Origin: CAYFLR01 sp964343805
Lineage (GTDB): Bacteria; Bdellovibrionota_B; Oligoflexia; CAYFLR01
Direction of reading: 5' to 3'
Length of the DNA stretch: 24,033 nt
Assembly: GCA_964343805.1 (NCBI GenBank)
Contig: CAYFLR010000077.1
Span: 1-24,033, forward strand
Under the pieces are notes generated by a model that saw only the letters and a program-made list of their open reading frames with translations, did no database searches and was not told where the DNA came from. The position numbers were made by a program, and so were the translations under genes. Shown piece by piece: positions 1 to 8,072 of the stretch. The first letter of the stretch is position 1, and each line of letters opens with the position of its first letter.

Positions 1-248
1 TTTGGGGAAATCCGTCCCGATTGTACCGTAGATAGTTTATCCGAAGGAGAATCGGCACTCTTTTTGGGGTAATCAGTCCCGATTGTGCCGTAGATAGTTT
101 ATCCGAAGGAGAATCGGCACTCTTTTTGGGGAAATCCGTCCCGATTGTACCGTAGATAGTTTATCCGAAGGAGAATCGGGACTCTTTTTAGGCAAATCTG
201 TCTCGTAAGTGCCCTAGATAGATTATCCGAAGCAGAATCGGGACTAAA
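1..248. repeat. Tandem array of four 62-bp units with nested hairpins
   Basis: Four head-to-tail units with an exact 62-bp period begin at 1, 63, 125 and 187. Copies 1-3 differ at only a few positions; copy 4 is diverged (about 14 differences) and ends the array. Copy 3 holds a perfect 9-bp inverted repeat, GTCCCGATT (138-146) and AATCGGGAC (174-182). Copies 1 and 2 have one mismatch in the 3' arm, and copy 4 has a decayed 5' arm. The 27-nt loop contains a second small inverted repeat, GATA-GTT-TATC. On the + strand the 3' arm is followed by CTCTTTTT in copies 1-3, so each unit resembles an intrinsic terminator. The array may continue left of the window. It lies 38 bp past the stop of the gene at 286-2382. 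Confidence 0.9.
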
Positions 249-285
249 TGAATGATAAAGCTGGATTCACAGAAGACCAAGTAAC

Positions 286-2382
286 CTATTTAAGGGACTC
301 ATCAAAAGAACATGTAGGTGCCAATATAATCTTTTTAAATGATTCAATGATCTCTTCATCAAAGGCTTTATTTAGATAATCAGGAATTTGTCTGGCTCTG
401 TTTATACCATGAGCAATCTTGATGATTTCAGGAACGGTTTCTAAAACTCTGGCTTCTCTCGCCACTAACTCTCCAGCTTCTAAAGCGAGGCGAAAGTACT
501 TAAAGTTATGTAGATAATGCCCTACATGGCTCACTCTTTCCACTCCATGGACCCCTTCCACAATCTTGCTTAATTCACCCATAATTCGGTCCATCACAGC
601 CGGCTTCTTGAGAGCCGATTTGTCAACGGTCTTTAATGCCGCTTCTAATGTTTCAGCGGCCGCTTTGGCTGCTTCTGGATGAACGTTATGATGGAGGTGT
701 TGTAACCAATGGCCAAAGTGGTGAAGCATGGGTCCAAGAAATCCAACCGAGGCCAGCAGAGCTTCTACTTTCTTTTCAGATAATATTTCTTTCACCTTAT
801 GCATATGTTGATGCACATAAGGATCACGCAGGATAGATAGAGTTTGACCTTGAATGTGTTTTCGCTCTTTGGTGATTTTATAATATTCATGACCAATGAT
901 GCCTAGCTCTAAACCAGTGGCCCAAATAGCGGCGGTAGCTAAAATGGAACCAGGAATGGCGCCTAATACAATCACTGGGAGAAGAGCTATTTTGGCATTT
1001 AACACACGAGTTTCATATTCGTTATCTTGTCTTTTACTATATTTGATCATATCACAAACATAACGGCTATATTTACTCTCTTCCATCGCACTCATACTGA
1101 TGGCATAAGGATTTTCTTTCACTAAACGAGCGAGGTTGCTCTTTGTTTTACGGGAAAAGACTTGATGAAAGTGGCTATAGGGGGTTTCACGTTTTCCTTT
1201 TTCAAATGTTTCACTATGAGCTTGATGTTCTTCAAATAAATAACCCAAATAGCTTCGCATATCCCTCATGGCTTGCATTAACGAGGAATCGATTTTGCTG
1301 CTTACCACTTGCAATTCGGGCTTTTCTAATTCATCTAACTCTTTGGGGTAATTTAGATTCAAATCATCCGCTAATTCGGGCAGGTTTAATAAAGAAGGTC
1401 CACCTGGATAGACAGAAAGAGTCACCCAACACTTTTGATAGCTGCCGAACTGCTCTTCCAATTTGACCAAACCTTCCACCGATTGACTTTTCTTTTCCCT
1501 TAACTTAATAATTTTATTATTAAACTTCTCTAGTTGAGCCAGTTGACTAGCCATTTGAGCTTTGAAAAGTTCTCGCCCTTTAGGAGCTTCCTCCATGGAT
1601 ACAGATTGTCTAAATATTTGACAGGCTCTTTCCACCGCTTTGCGAATTTCTTTATCTTTAATGGTTCTATTTTCAATATTGTGATGATAGGGGCTATTGC
1701 CGGCATAGATATCATCCACAAAGTTACAGTGAGGAAGATTAGCAGTGCTATTACTGTCTCTCATCTCCCATTTATATTGCCAAATTCCCATATATTGATT
1801 CACAATGGCAGACCGTAAAGCAGAAAGATAAAAATCACTGATATTCTTACGCTCAATCAGAGGATTCAAACTACGTAAGGCTTTGTAATTATCATCTTTA
1901 GGTGGCTGTTTTTCAGGAATAAAGGCGGGGTTGGTTAAGGTGGCTCCCAGTAAAATTCTCTCATCTAAAGGATCCGCATCACTGCTTAAATGGACTTCTT
2001 CATGCTCCCCTGTGTTTTTATGCCCTTCCTTATCTTCATGGGGTGTGGGATAGAGGCCACATTTGGTCATATGCTCTTTGAGAATTTCAAAACGCTCTAC
2101 TTTGCTCTGCAGTCGTTTGATACTTTTTTGATCTTGGTTATTAAGACCCGATTGCTTTCCTGCCTCGGCCATTTTACCCTGTAAAGACTTCACCTCTTCA
2201 GGGAAAAACTTGGAGTGATGAGAAAGAAGTGTGGTTACGGTAAGATGGTTAAAACTGGTTACCACCTTATCTGCATCCAAGCCCACAGAGTCAATACTTG
2301 TAGGCTTCGTTTCAGCAGGTCTGGGTTTACAAGAAATAGCAGTTGTAAGGACGATAAAAAGAATGATGTTTGAAATTCTCAT
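286..2382 (-). CDS. Large predicted lipoprotein of unknown function
   Basis: The 698-residue product starts with a short basic and hydrophobic leader ending in the lipobox-like TAISC (Cys18), so it is probably a lipoprotein. Most of the chain is polar and helical, with a charged stretch near residues 275-315 that could form a coiled coil. A strongly hydrophobic segment at about 466-496 (ALLPVIVLGAIPGSILATAA and onward) could span or insert into a membrane, which is odd for a lipoprotein. A histidine-rich stretch (HHFGHWLQHLHHNVH) follows near residue 560. AAGG lies about 12 nt before the ATG. I recognise no family. A lineage-restricted envelope protein is the cautious call; the membrane-insertion idea is inference. 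Confidence 0.8.
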   Translation of the reverse strand: MRISNIILFIVLTTAISCKPRPAETKPTSIDSVGLDADKVVTSFNHLTVTTLLSHHSKFFPEEVKSLQGKMAEAGKQSGLNNQDQKSIKRLQSKVERFEILKEHMTKCGLYPTPHEDKEGHKNTGEHEEVHLSSDADPLDERILLGATLTNPAFIPEKQPPKDDNYKALRSLNPLIERKNISDFYLSALRSAIVNQYMGIWQYKWEMRDSNSTANLPHCNFVDDIYAGNSPYHHNIENRTIKDKEIRKAVERACQIFRQSVSMEEAPKGRELFKAQMASQLAQLEKFNNKIIKLREKKSQSVEGLVKLEEQFGSYQKCWVTLSVYPGGPSLLNLPELADDLNLNYPKELDELEKPELQVVSSKIDSSLMQAMRDMRSYLGYLFEEHQAHSETFEKGKRETPYSHFHQVFSRKTKSNLARLVKENPYAISMSAMEESKYSRYVCDMIKYSKRQDNEYETRVLNAKIALLPVIVLGAIPGSILATAAIWATGLELGIIGHEYYKITKERKHIQGQTLSILRDPYVHQHMHKVKEILSEKKVEALLASVGFLGPMLHHFGHWLQHLHHNVHPEAAKAAAETLEAALKTVDKSALKKPAVMDRIMGELSKIVEGVHGVERVSHVGHYLHNFKYFRLALEAGELVAREARVLETVPEIIKIAHGINRARQIPDYLNKAFDEEIIESFKKIILAPTCSFDESLK

Positions 2383-2523
2383 ATATTAAAACCTTATCTA
2401 AAAAAGTTGAATTACTTTAAGCCATGATCGCTCCTAAAGAGTTAATAGATGCAATGATTGTACCAACCTCCTCTGTAATTAACCCACTGATTTAATTATA
2501 ATCTTTCATGATTAGCGGCTATT

Positions 2524-2548
2524 AAACTGTCTAAAGTTTAGACAGTTT
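2524..2548. promoter_or_regulatory. Perfect 25-nt palindrome, operator-like
   Basis: AAACTGTCTAAA (2524-2535) and TTTAGACAGTTT (2537-2548) are exact reverse complements around a single G. The site lies in the 233-bp gap between the divergent genes starting at 2382 (-) and 2616 (+). No T-run follows on either strand and the centre leaves little room for a loop, so an operator for a dimeric repressor fits better than a terminator. Which gene it controls is not shown. Confidence 0.6.
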
Positions 2549-2615
2549 CCTCATTGTGATTAAAGCCACGGTGAGATAAAATAAGGAGTTGTAACTCTTA
2601 AAATACGGAGAAACC

Positions 2616-3035
2616 ATGAGGTTCTGTAGGTACTTTTTAATTATACTCACGATCGTAATAGGAAGCGCCCCTTTGTTGGCAAAAAAAGGAAAAAAGAAGA
2701 AAAAGAAAAAAAAGGTAGAAATCGATATGAGTATTAAGTGTCATGAAGGTTATGAAGGGGATGCCAGTCATAAAGTGCACAATATCATGAGCAACATGAA
2801 ATTTAGGTTAACCAGAGAGTGTTTTGAACGGCGAGAACGAATAAACACAGCGATGAAGAAAAAAATAAATTCCGTCCAGTGCAGTATCTATCCTAAGGGG
2901 ATGGTTATTTTATGGGCAAAGGAAGAGAACTTAGATCGATTTGTCCATCCAATTCTTTACCCTCAGCAAGAGTTAGAAGGGCAGGTTGTAGGGGCTCTAG
3001 GTCATGCCTGTATCATTAAAATGAAGAAACTCTAA
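2616..3035 (+). CDS. Small secreted protein with a poly-lysine tract
   Basis: The 139-residue protein has a Sec signal peptide (hydrophobic residues about 7-20, likely cleavage after SAPLLA). An almost pure lysine run follows at about 23-33. The remainder is basic with four cysteines (about residues 42, 69, 89 and 131), which could form disulfides in the periplasm. GGAG lies 8 nt before the ATG. The lysine codons make the DNA at about 2680-2713 a string of A-runs (A7, A6, A5, A8), which are prone to slippage. I recognise no family. The basic tail could bind DNA, lipid A or teichoic-like polyanions, but that is inference only. Confidence 0.75.
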   Translation: MRFCRYFLIILTIVIGSAPLLAKKGKKKKKKKKVEIDMSIKCHEGYEGDASHKVHNIMSNMKFRLTRECFERRERINTAMKKKINSVQCSIYPKGMVILWAKEENLDRFVHPILYPQQELEGQVVGALGHACIIKMKKL

Positions 3036-3048
3036 AGTTCCAAAATTT

Positions 3049-3849
3049 TTAATTCTCTTCTAATTTTAAAAGATGATTCGTCCAGTAATTATTCTCATAT
3101 AATTTCTGCCCAGCTGAATTAATCAACGTGTAATAACATTCTAAATAAGACGGAATATTTTGCTCATAACCCTCTTCCAATGGTAAATATTTATATTCAC
3201 CGATAGACCAGAGAATCTCACTTCTTTTCCTCGCTTTATATTGAACCACATCATCCCAGTTTCCTTCTTTGGCACAAACCATCTCAACACTTTGAATTTG
3301 CCATTCGGGTCGGACAAAAATTCGTCCTTCAACACTGACTGGAACCTGTTTTGAGTATTCAGATTCAAAAAAACGGTACTCTACATCTTCCACATTGGCA
3401 AAAAGGTCACCATAAAAATGCACATAATCTTTCAATCTGCCATTTTGCTCGGCAGGAAAGAGGTGCCCTCTACCATAATTATCGTCTACATAGGTGCTAA
3501 ACTCCGTTTTGTAACTGACCCTGATATAGAGATCTTTAGGGTTATAAGTCACATGATAACTGCCTTGCCAAAGGCTAAAATCATTATCAATTTCACGTAG
3601 GAATTTAGCTTCAACCGCATTGCCATTGACGTTAAATTCAACCTTATGATGTCGACCGGCTTGTTTTTTTACTAGTGCCACAAAGGAAGCATCTTGACAG
3701 ATGAAAGTATAGCCACCACAACCATTAATATCACTGGAACCATAGAGTAATAAAACAGGATGAGTGCTCTCATCTAAGGTCAATGAATAGGTGTTTAAAG
3801 AGAAGAGTGTAAGACATGCAAAAATAAAAAGTTTAAGAAGGGCTTTCAT
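3049..3849 (-). CDS. Secreted protein of unknown function
   Basis: A longer reading starts at 3942, but the internal ATG at 3849 is preferred. It is preceded by GAGG with good spacing (GAGGTAAATATG) and begins directly with a signal peptide, MKALLKLFIFACLTLFSLNTYS. The mature part (about 244 residues) is rich in Tyr, Trp and beta-prone sequence, with a pair of nearby cysteines (INGCGGYTFIC) and two later ones (MVCAKEG, LECYYT). This suggests a disulfide-stabilised beta fold outside the cytoplasm. It converges with the gene ending at 3035. The upstream gene on the same strand (4062-4703) has a near-identical GAGGTAA leader. I recognise no family. Confidence 0.75.
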   Translation of the reverse strand: MKALLKLFIFACLTLFSLNTYSLTLDESTHPVLLLYGSSDINGCGGYTFICQDASFVALVKKQAGRHHKVEFNVNGNAVEAKFLREIDNDFSLWQGSYHVTYNPKDLYIRVSYKTEFSTYVDDNYGRGHLFPAEQNGRLKDYVHFYGDLFANVEDVEYRFFESEYSKQVPVSVEGRIFVRPEWQIQSVEMVCAKEGNWDDVVQYKARKRSEILWSIGEYKYLPLEEGYEQNIPSYLECYYTLINSAGQKLYENNYWTNHLLKLEEN

Positions 3850-3992
3850 ATTTACCTCACAAAGAAAGTTTGAAGTTAAAACGTGGCCTTTCGGTTCACG
3901 CAAGCCCCTTCTTAAAGAATATGTGACTTTTTGTAAATGCAAGAATAAAAAGTTTATTATTTTGGACTTTTTTAGGAGATTAGGTGGTTTAT

Positions 3993-4037
3993 CTTGGATC
4001 CTGTGAACATTTTGTGAAGACTCAACCTGGATCCAAG
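3993..4037. repeat. Inverted repeat between two - strand genes
   Basis: CTTGGATCC (3993-4001) and GGATCCAAG (4029-4037) form a perfect 9-bp inverted repeat with a 27-nt spacer. It lies in the 212-bp gap after the stop of the gene at 4062-4703 and before the start at 3849. No T-run follows, so it is a weak terminator candidate. It could also be an operator upstream of the 3049-3849 gene. Confidence 0.45.
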
Positions 4038-4061
4038 TTTTAAGCAGGGGATGAATCCTGA

Positions 4062-4703
4062 TTACAGATTTGGACGATCTAAAAGAATAATCTTGTCTTT
4101 AGAAATTCCCATGGAACGAAGAATGTTTCTAGCCGAGTAAAGGGATTCTAAAACAGGGTTATTGAAGCGAGTGGATCTGTTGGCAAGGACAACTTTTTGC
4201 ACTTCATTTCCATCATGAAAAAAGAAGATAACTCCCGCTGTATAAGCCATACTGCAATTGGTGCGTGCTGGGGTATTGGGATTATAAGACCATTCTGCCA
4301 AACAGCTTTGTCCTGCTGCTAAAAGATGATGATGAAAACCTTTAACAGGGTCTCTTCGGTACTCATAGACATAAGGGGAAACATTGATTTGGCAATCATT
4401 CCCAACTGCAAACTTGTATCCGTAATATCTTCTCACTCTTTTTCGATAGACAAAAGGACCTTCGTAATAGCTACCATCGCCATTTTGAACTCGGATGTTG
4501 TTGTAATCCAGTGCGGGAAAAGTAAGAATTTTATCGATAGAATCAACGGTAATCATTTCTTGTAAATTACCTTCAAAACGGTTGGCAATAATTTGGTAAT
4601 TAGTGGCTAAGGTATACTCTTTTCTTCCTAGACAGTGGTCAACAGCCAATAAACTTTCACCGCCTAAGATAAATGCCATCATTAAAAATAGATATCTAGT
4701 CAT
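4062..4703 (-). CDS. Secreted protein of unknown function
   Basis: The 213-residue product opens with a clear signal peptide (MTRYLFLMMAFILGGESLLA, cleavage probably before VDHC). GAGG sits at good distance from the ATG (GAGGTAATCATG). The mature protein has four cysteines and many Tyr, Arg and Asn residues, with motifs such as GDGSYYEGPFVYRKRVRRYYGY, suggesting an extracytoplasmic beta-rich domain. It could be co-transcribed with the 3049-3849 gene, but the 212-bp gap and its inverted repeat argue for separate expression. I found no recognisable catalytic motif and assign no family. Confidence 0.75.
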   Translation of the reverse strand: MTRYLFLMMAFILGGESLLAVDHCLGRKEYTLATNYQIIANRFEGNLQEMITVDSIDKILTFPALDYNNIRVQNGDGSYYEGPFVYRKRVRRYYGYKFAVGNDCQINVSPYVYEYRRDPVKGFHHHLLAAGQSCLAEWSYNPNTPARTNCSMAYTAGVIFFFHDGNEVQKVVLANRSTRFNNPVLESLYSARNILRSMGISKDKIILLDRPNL

Positions 4704-4869
4704 GATTACCTCAAAAGTAAAAATAGAGAAAAATTCTAAAACAGAGAGTTGTTAGCACTTCAGAATTTAAATTACAAGCTAAAATAAGTATATCTTATAA
4801 ACTTGACAATTATTTCTTATAGTGATAGCCCAATGCGAGGATAACAAGAAGCTAAAAAGGGAGTCTCGA

Positions 4870-5950
4870 ATGTTTAGAATAATTGCTCTTATAATGATGA
4901 TGTCACTCAATTCAATCTATGCAGACAGTTTTGAGCCAAATGATGATTTCTACCAAGCGGTACCTATTCAGCCAGGAACCTATGATGACCTTGACATATA
5001 CAACTCCAGTGATTGGTACAAGATCAGAACAACCGAAGAAAAAGTAATCGACCTTCGCATTTATTTTGACTCAGAAGATGGTGACCTCAATCTCTATCTC
5101 TATTCTGATCAAAACCGAATGCTTTTACGCTCCAGAGTGAGAGGATCGTTTGAAGTCATCACAACAAGAACCATGCCTGCTGGCACTTACTATATAAGAG
5201 TAGGTAAAAGAGGGACTGCTCGTCGCGTTTATTACTCTTTAAAAATTAGACTTTATGATCCCTCAAATGCTCCAACTATGCAAACAACCGACTCAGATCG
5301 TTTTGAAGAAAATGACTATATGTCGGATGCTACTTTGCTTCCCTTTGGAACCACTAAAGAACTTAATACATTGGGTTCTGTTGACTGGTATAAATTTGAA
5401 GTCACCCGCCCCGGAACTGTTGTAGTCAGTGTTAACTACAATGGAGAAAGAGCTCTCGCTCTTCAACTTTACGGGCGAAATGGTGAGATGCTCAGAAGAG
5501 CCGACAATTTGGAAATTGCCTATTATATAGAACGGCCTGGAATCTACTATGCTAAGGTCTTTAAAATCGCTTCCTATGATATTAGACTTTACTATGAACT
5601 CACCATTNNNNNNNNNNGACCCCAATAAATACAGTCAATTTCTAAATGCTCCTGTTTTATGGATGGGCAATCATCAAATGACAATTACCGAACCAGAAAC
5701 TTTCTTTCAACTAGCTACCCAGGTGGGACAAAATGTACGCCTTGCCCTCCAGTATGCCGCTAACAAAGATCTCGATCTGCAATTATTTGACTCCGAATTT
5801 AAACTGGTAAGAGAAGTGGATGGACCCGATGGGAGAGAGAGTGTCTCTTACTTTCTTACCCGAAGAGCTTATTATGTAAGAATCATAAACTACTCTACTG
5901 GCTCTTCCTCTAACGGGATTCCTGTAAGGTTTTCTTATAGTCAGCAATAA
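4870..5950 (+). CDS. Secreted protein of tandem PPC (pre-peptidase C-terminal) domains, interrupted by a gap
   Basis: The start at 4870 is chosen because GGGAG precedes it and the product then opens with a signal peptide (MFRIIALIMMMSLNSIYA). The in-frame ATG at 4822 would add a polar leader. Two PPC-type domains are visible: residues about 19-128 (FEPNDDFYQA, SSDWYKI, DGDLNLYLY, AGTYYIRV) and about 143-245 (FEENDYMSDA, SVDWYKFEV, PGIYYAKV). After the N run at 5608-5617 a third copy reads on in another nominal frame (LDLQLFD, YYVRIIN) to the stop at 5950. The frame shift reflects the arbitrary 10-N gap. PPC domains usually accompany secreted proteases, where they aid secretion or binding; no protease domain is seen here. 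Confidence 0.8.
5608..5617. other. Assembly gap (10 N)
   Basis: Ten Ns of nominal length interrupt the PPC-domain gene between its second and third domains. The true missing length is unknown, so the frame change across it is not evidence of a frameshift. Confidence 0.95.
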
Positions 5951-5955
5951 GTTAT

Positions 5956-6837
5956 CTATATAGATAGCCCAAAGGCGAGCCCAAAGCCATCATCTGTTAA
6001 TTTCCCTTTCAAAAAAGTAGAGTTATATCCGAACTCAAATATGGCAGCTTGAAAAAGCATTCCAAAGTTCGCCACAAAGCCATCGCGAAAAAGTTTACCA
6101 CGCAGATAATTAGAACGTTTGGCAAACATGAATCTTACAAAAGGCAAAATCTTATGTCTAGGTGCAAAACTCGGCCCCTTCAATTTCATTTGAATTTGAA
6201 AGTTGGTAACATATTCTAAAAACCGAAGAGGCATTTCCACCCCAGGACCCACTCCGATTTCTAATTGGGGAATAGGTTTTAGATTGAAATGGGCCGCCAA
6301 ATGGGAAAAACGGCTCATAATATATCCATCAAAACCCATCACCTGCCGCAACTCATCAAGAGTATCAGGCCGTCCTTTGCCTTCAGTAACGTCCTCTTCG
6401 ACTGGTTGTGCCAAAATTATTTTTTGAGGATTTACCGCTTTTTCCCTAACACCCTGCTCTTTAGCTTTCCTCTTTCCTAGTGATACTTTTACCGGAAGGC
6501 TTTCCCAATTAAGTTGAGAGTACTGATGATTGGAGAGTTTCCAATCCACATCAGGATAGACTTCATCCAAATAATCTATCACATCTTCATAAATGGTCAG
6601 TTTTTGACTATCATAGGGCATTAATAAGTATCCCCAGCAAAAACCTCCATAGTACATGGCAGTTACTGCGCATAAGATAGGTTGAGAATTTAGATCATAA
6701 GAACGAGTATAGGATATATGGGTGGCATCCAGTTTTATGCTTCCATCCTTTGCGGCAATATCACCTCGATAGTTTAAGCGAACTGTGGAGCAGGAGAATA
6801 CGCTAAGAGCTAAAAGTAGAACCAAAATCTTTTGCAT
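5956..6837 (-). CDS. Predicted lipoprotein with a beta-strand-rich C-terminus
   Basis: The 293-residue product has a leader ending LSVFSC (Cys16), a plausible if slightly atypical lipobox because of Phe at -2. AGGAG lies about 6 nt before the ATG. The middle (about 110-160) is charged and low in structure. The C-terminal third has alternating strands rich in Gly and aromatics (EIGVGPGVEM, NFGMLFQAAIFEFGY, GFGLAFGLSI), like part of an outer-membrane barrel. It is divergent from the outer-membrane-like gene at 6946, separated by 108 bp, so the two may share regulation. Its stop is 5 bp from that of the PPC gene. I recognise no family. Confidence 0.75.
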   Translation of the reverse strand: MQKILVLLLALSVFSCSTVRLNYRGDIAAKDGSIKLDATHISYTRSYDLNSQPILCAVTAMYYGGFCWGYLLMPYDSQKLTIYEDVIDYLDEVYPDVDWKLSNHQYSQLNWESLPVKVSLGKRKAKEQGVREKAVNPQKIILAQPVEEDVTEGKGRPDTLDELRQVMGFDGYIMSRFSHLAAHFNLKPIPQLEIGVGPGVEMPLRFLEYVTNFQIQMKLKGPSFAPRHKILPFVRFMFAKRSNYLRGKLFRDGFVANFGMLFQAAIFEFGYNSTFLKGKLTDDGFGLAFGLSI

Positions 6838-6869
6838 CGATGCTCCTAAAAAAAATAAAACTAAAAGGT

Positions 6870-6899
6870 TTGTATAAGAATTATATTCATTTATATGAT
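6870..6899 (+). promoter_or_regulatory. Possible sigma70-type promoter for the 6946 gene
   Basis: TTGTAT (6870-6875) and TATGAT (6894-6899) are separated by 18 bp. The -10 box is good (5 of 6) and the -35 box is poor. The distance to the start at 6946 gives a leader of about 40 nt. Confidence 0.35.
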
Positions 6900-6945
6900 A
6901 ATATGAAAGAAATTACAAAAAGAGATGAAATAAGAAGGAGTTAAA

Positions 6946-7680
6946 ATGAGAATTTGGCTATTTACCATTCTATTTTTAGGGATTTCTTTTGATTTGGAAC
7001 TCTTGGCGGAATTGACTCAGCCATCTCATTCCCCCTCCTCTCCTCTCATCGCTCGGAGCGTAAAAAAACTCAGAAAGTATAAAAAAAGAAAAAAGAGAAA
7101 GAAAAAAGGGAAAGGCACCTATTATGGAGACAAAAACAAAGGCCTTCGTGAAAATACCTTCCAACATCTAAAAAGACATCCCCTGTTTGTACAGGGTGGA
7201 CTCGGTTTGTGGATTCCTCTTTTGCATTTTACCCATAACCACAAGTTTAGCCCTAATGTGAATGCCGAGCTCGGATATTGGTTCGATGAGTTAAGTCAGC
7301 TTTTTGATAAGGAAATTGCAGTCATATTAGGAGGGAACTTTAGCCCGCAGACCTTGAGGGAACATTTAGAGGCTGAATCTACGGTACTGTATTCCTTTTA
7401 TGGTGGAGTGCGTTTACAAAATATGAGCAATATCACCACCAATATGAACTACTATTTAAGTCTTGGTTTTGGCTATTTAGATGAGACCGCCGAAGCGGAA
7501 GCGGGCCACTCTCCTCCTGATGAGAATCTTTTCGGTTTTGCCGGAGCAGGGATTGATTATCGGTTAACTTCCATTCTCAAAGTGGGAGTACGTGCTGATT
7601 TAGGCGGGGGTGTAACCAGCTTCAGTGCCAACACTGCCGGATTTGCCTGTGCATCTTTTAAAGTAGAAATGTCCTTGTAA
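6946..7680 (+). CDS. Outer-membrane-type protein with a lysine-rich segment
   Basis: AAGGAG precedes the ATG. The 244-residue product has a signal peptide (MRIWLFTILFLGISFDLELLA), a Ser/Pro stretch, then a very basic segment at about 40-57 (KKLRKYKKRKKRKKKGKG). From about residue 75 it shows repeated amphipathic strands (FVQGGLGLWIPLL, NVNAELGYWF, YSFYGGVRL, YYLSLGFGY, FAGAGIDYRL, LKVGVRADLGGG, CASFKVEMSL), the pattern of a small outer-membrane beta-barrel. The C-terminal Leu is not the classical Phe. The gene at 2616 shares the idea of a lysine tract near the mature N-terminus. Function is unknown; a surface-charged barrel protein is inferred. Confidence 0.75.
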   Translation: MRIWLFTILFLGISFDLELLAELTQPSHSPSSPLIARSVKKLRKYKKRKKRKKKGKGTYYGDKNKGLRENTFQHLKRHPLFVQGGLGLWIPLLHFTHNHKFSPNVNAELGYWFDELSQLFDKEIAVILGGNFSPQTLREHLEAESTVLYSFYGGVRLQNMSNITTNMNYYLSLGFGYLDETAEAEAGHSPPDENLFGFAGAGIDYRLTSILKVGVRADLGGGVTSFSANTAGFACASFKVEMSL

Positions 7681-7694
7681 TAAAAAAGCCGACT

Positions 7695-8072
7695 ATGTAT
7701 AGATTATTCACCCTTATCAAAACCCCATTATTATTCCTTCTCCTAATGAGTTGTAGCGGCACTCTTATTGATAAAGAGTCAACATCCAATCAGCAAGGAG
7801 TGACCCTAACCCAGTTGGAAGGAAGAAATTACTATTATTTTGAAGATGGTACCACCTGTATAATGAATGCCCCTCAAAAGCCCACAGTAAACACCTGGGT
7901 TAATAAAATTGAATTTACTAAAACAGGGGTATCTAAATGGGGCAACCTCTGCAACGACGCCCCCACCGTGATTGAATACCTAGCAAATGATTTTCAATTT
8001 GAGAAAGATCTCTCCTCATTTATCTACCAAGAAAATAAATACAAATACTACAAAGAAGAGCCTGATATGTAG
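7695..8072 (+). CDS. Small predicted lipoprotein
   Basis: The 125-residue product has a leader ending LLMSC (Cys20), a good lipobox. It begins 14 bp after the stop of the preceding outer-membrane-like gene and has no obvious Shine-Dalgarno, so translational coupling to that gene is likely. The mature part has two cysteines (TTCIMN, GNLCND) and many Tyr/Asn residues (NYYYFEDGTTC, YKYYKEE). The TAG stop directly abuts the stop of the opposite-strand gene. I recognise no family; with the gene upstream it probably forms a two-gene envelope unit. Confidence 0.7.
   Translation: MYRLFTLIKTPLLFLLLMSCSGTLIDKESTSNQQGVTLTQLEGRNYYYFEDGTTCIMNAPQKPTVNTWVNKIEFTKTGVSKWGNLCNDAPTVIEYLANDFQFEKDLSSFIYQENKYKYYKEEPDM

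Noticed and set aside
1..248. CRISPR array
   Set aside because: The whole 62-bp unit is repeated, including what would be the spacer, and no cas gene is visible.
1143..1466. ORF on the + strand within the large lipoprotein gene
   Set aside because: It is antisense to a gene with a good leader and start site, and has no ribosome-binding site or recognisable motif.
3850..3942. N-terminal extension of the secreted protein at 3049
   Set aside because: It would place 31 polar residues before the signal peptide and lacks the Shine-Dalgarno that the 3849 start has.
4803..4823. Promoter TTGACA with TATAGT before the PPC gene
   Set aside because: The spacer is only 9 bp, too short for a sigma70-type promoter.
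5549..5950. Separate gene or frameshifted pseudogene
   Set aside because: The frame change coincides with a 10-N gap of nominal length, and the sequence is a third PPC unit of the same gene.
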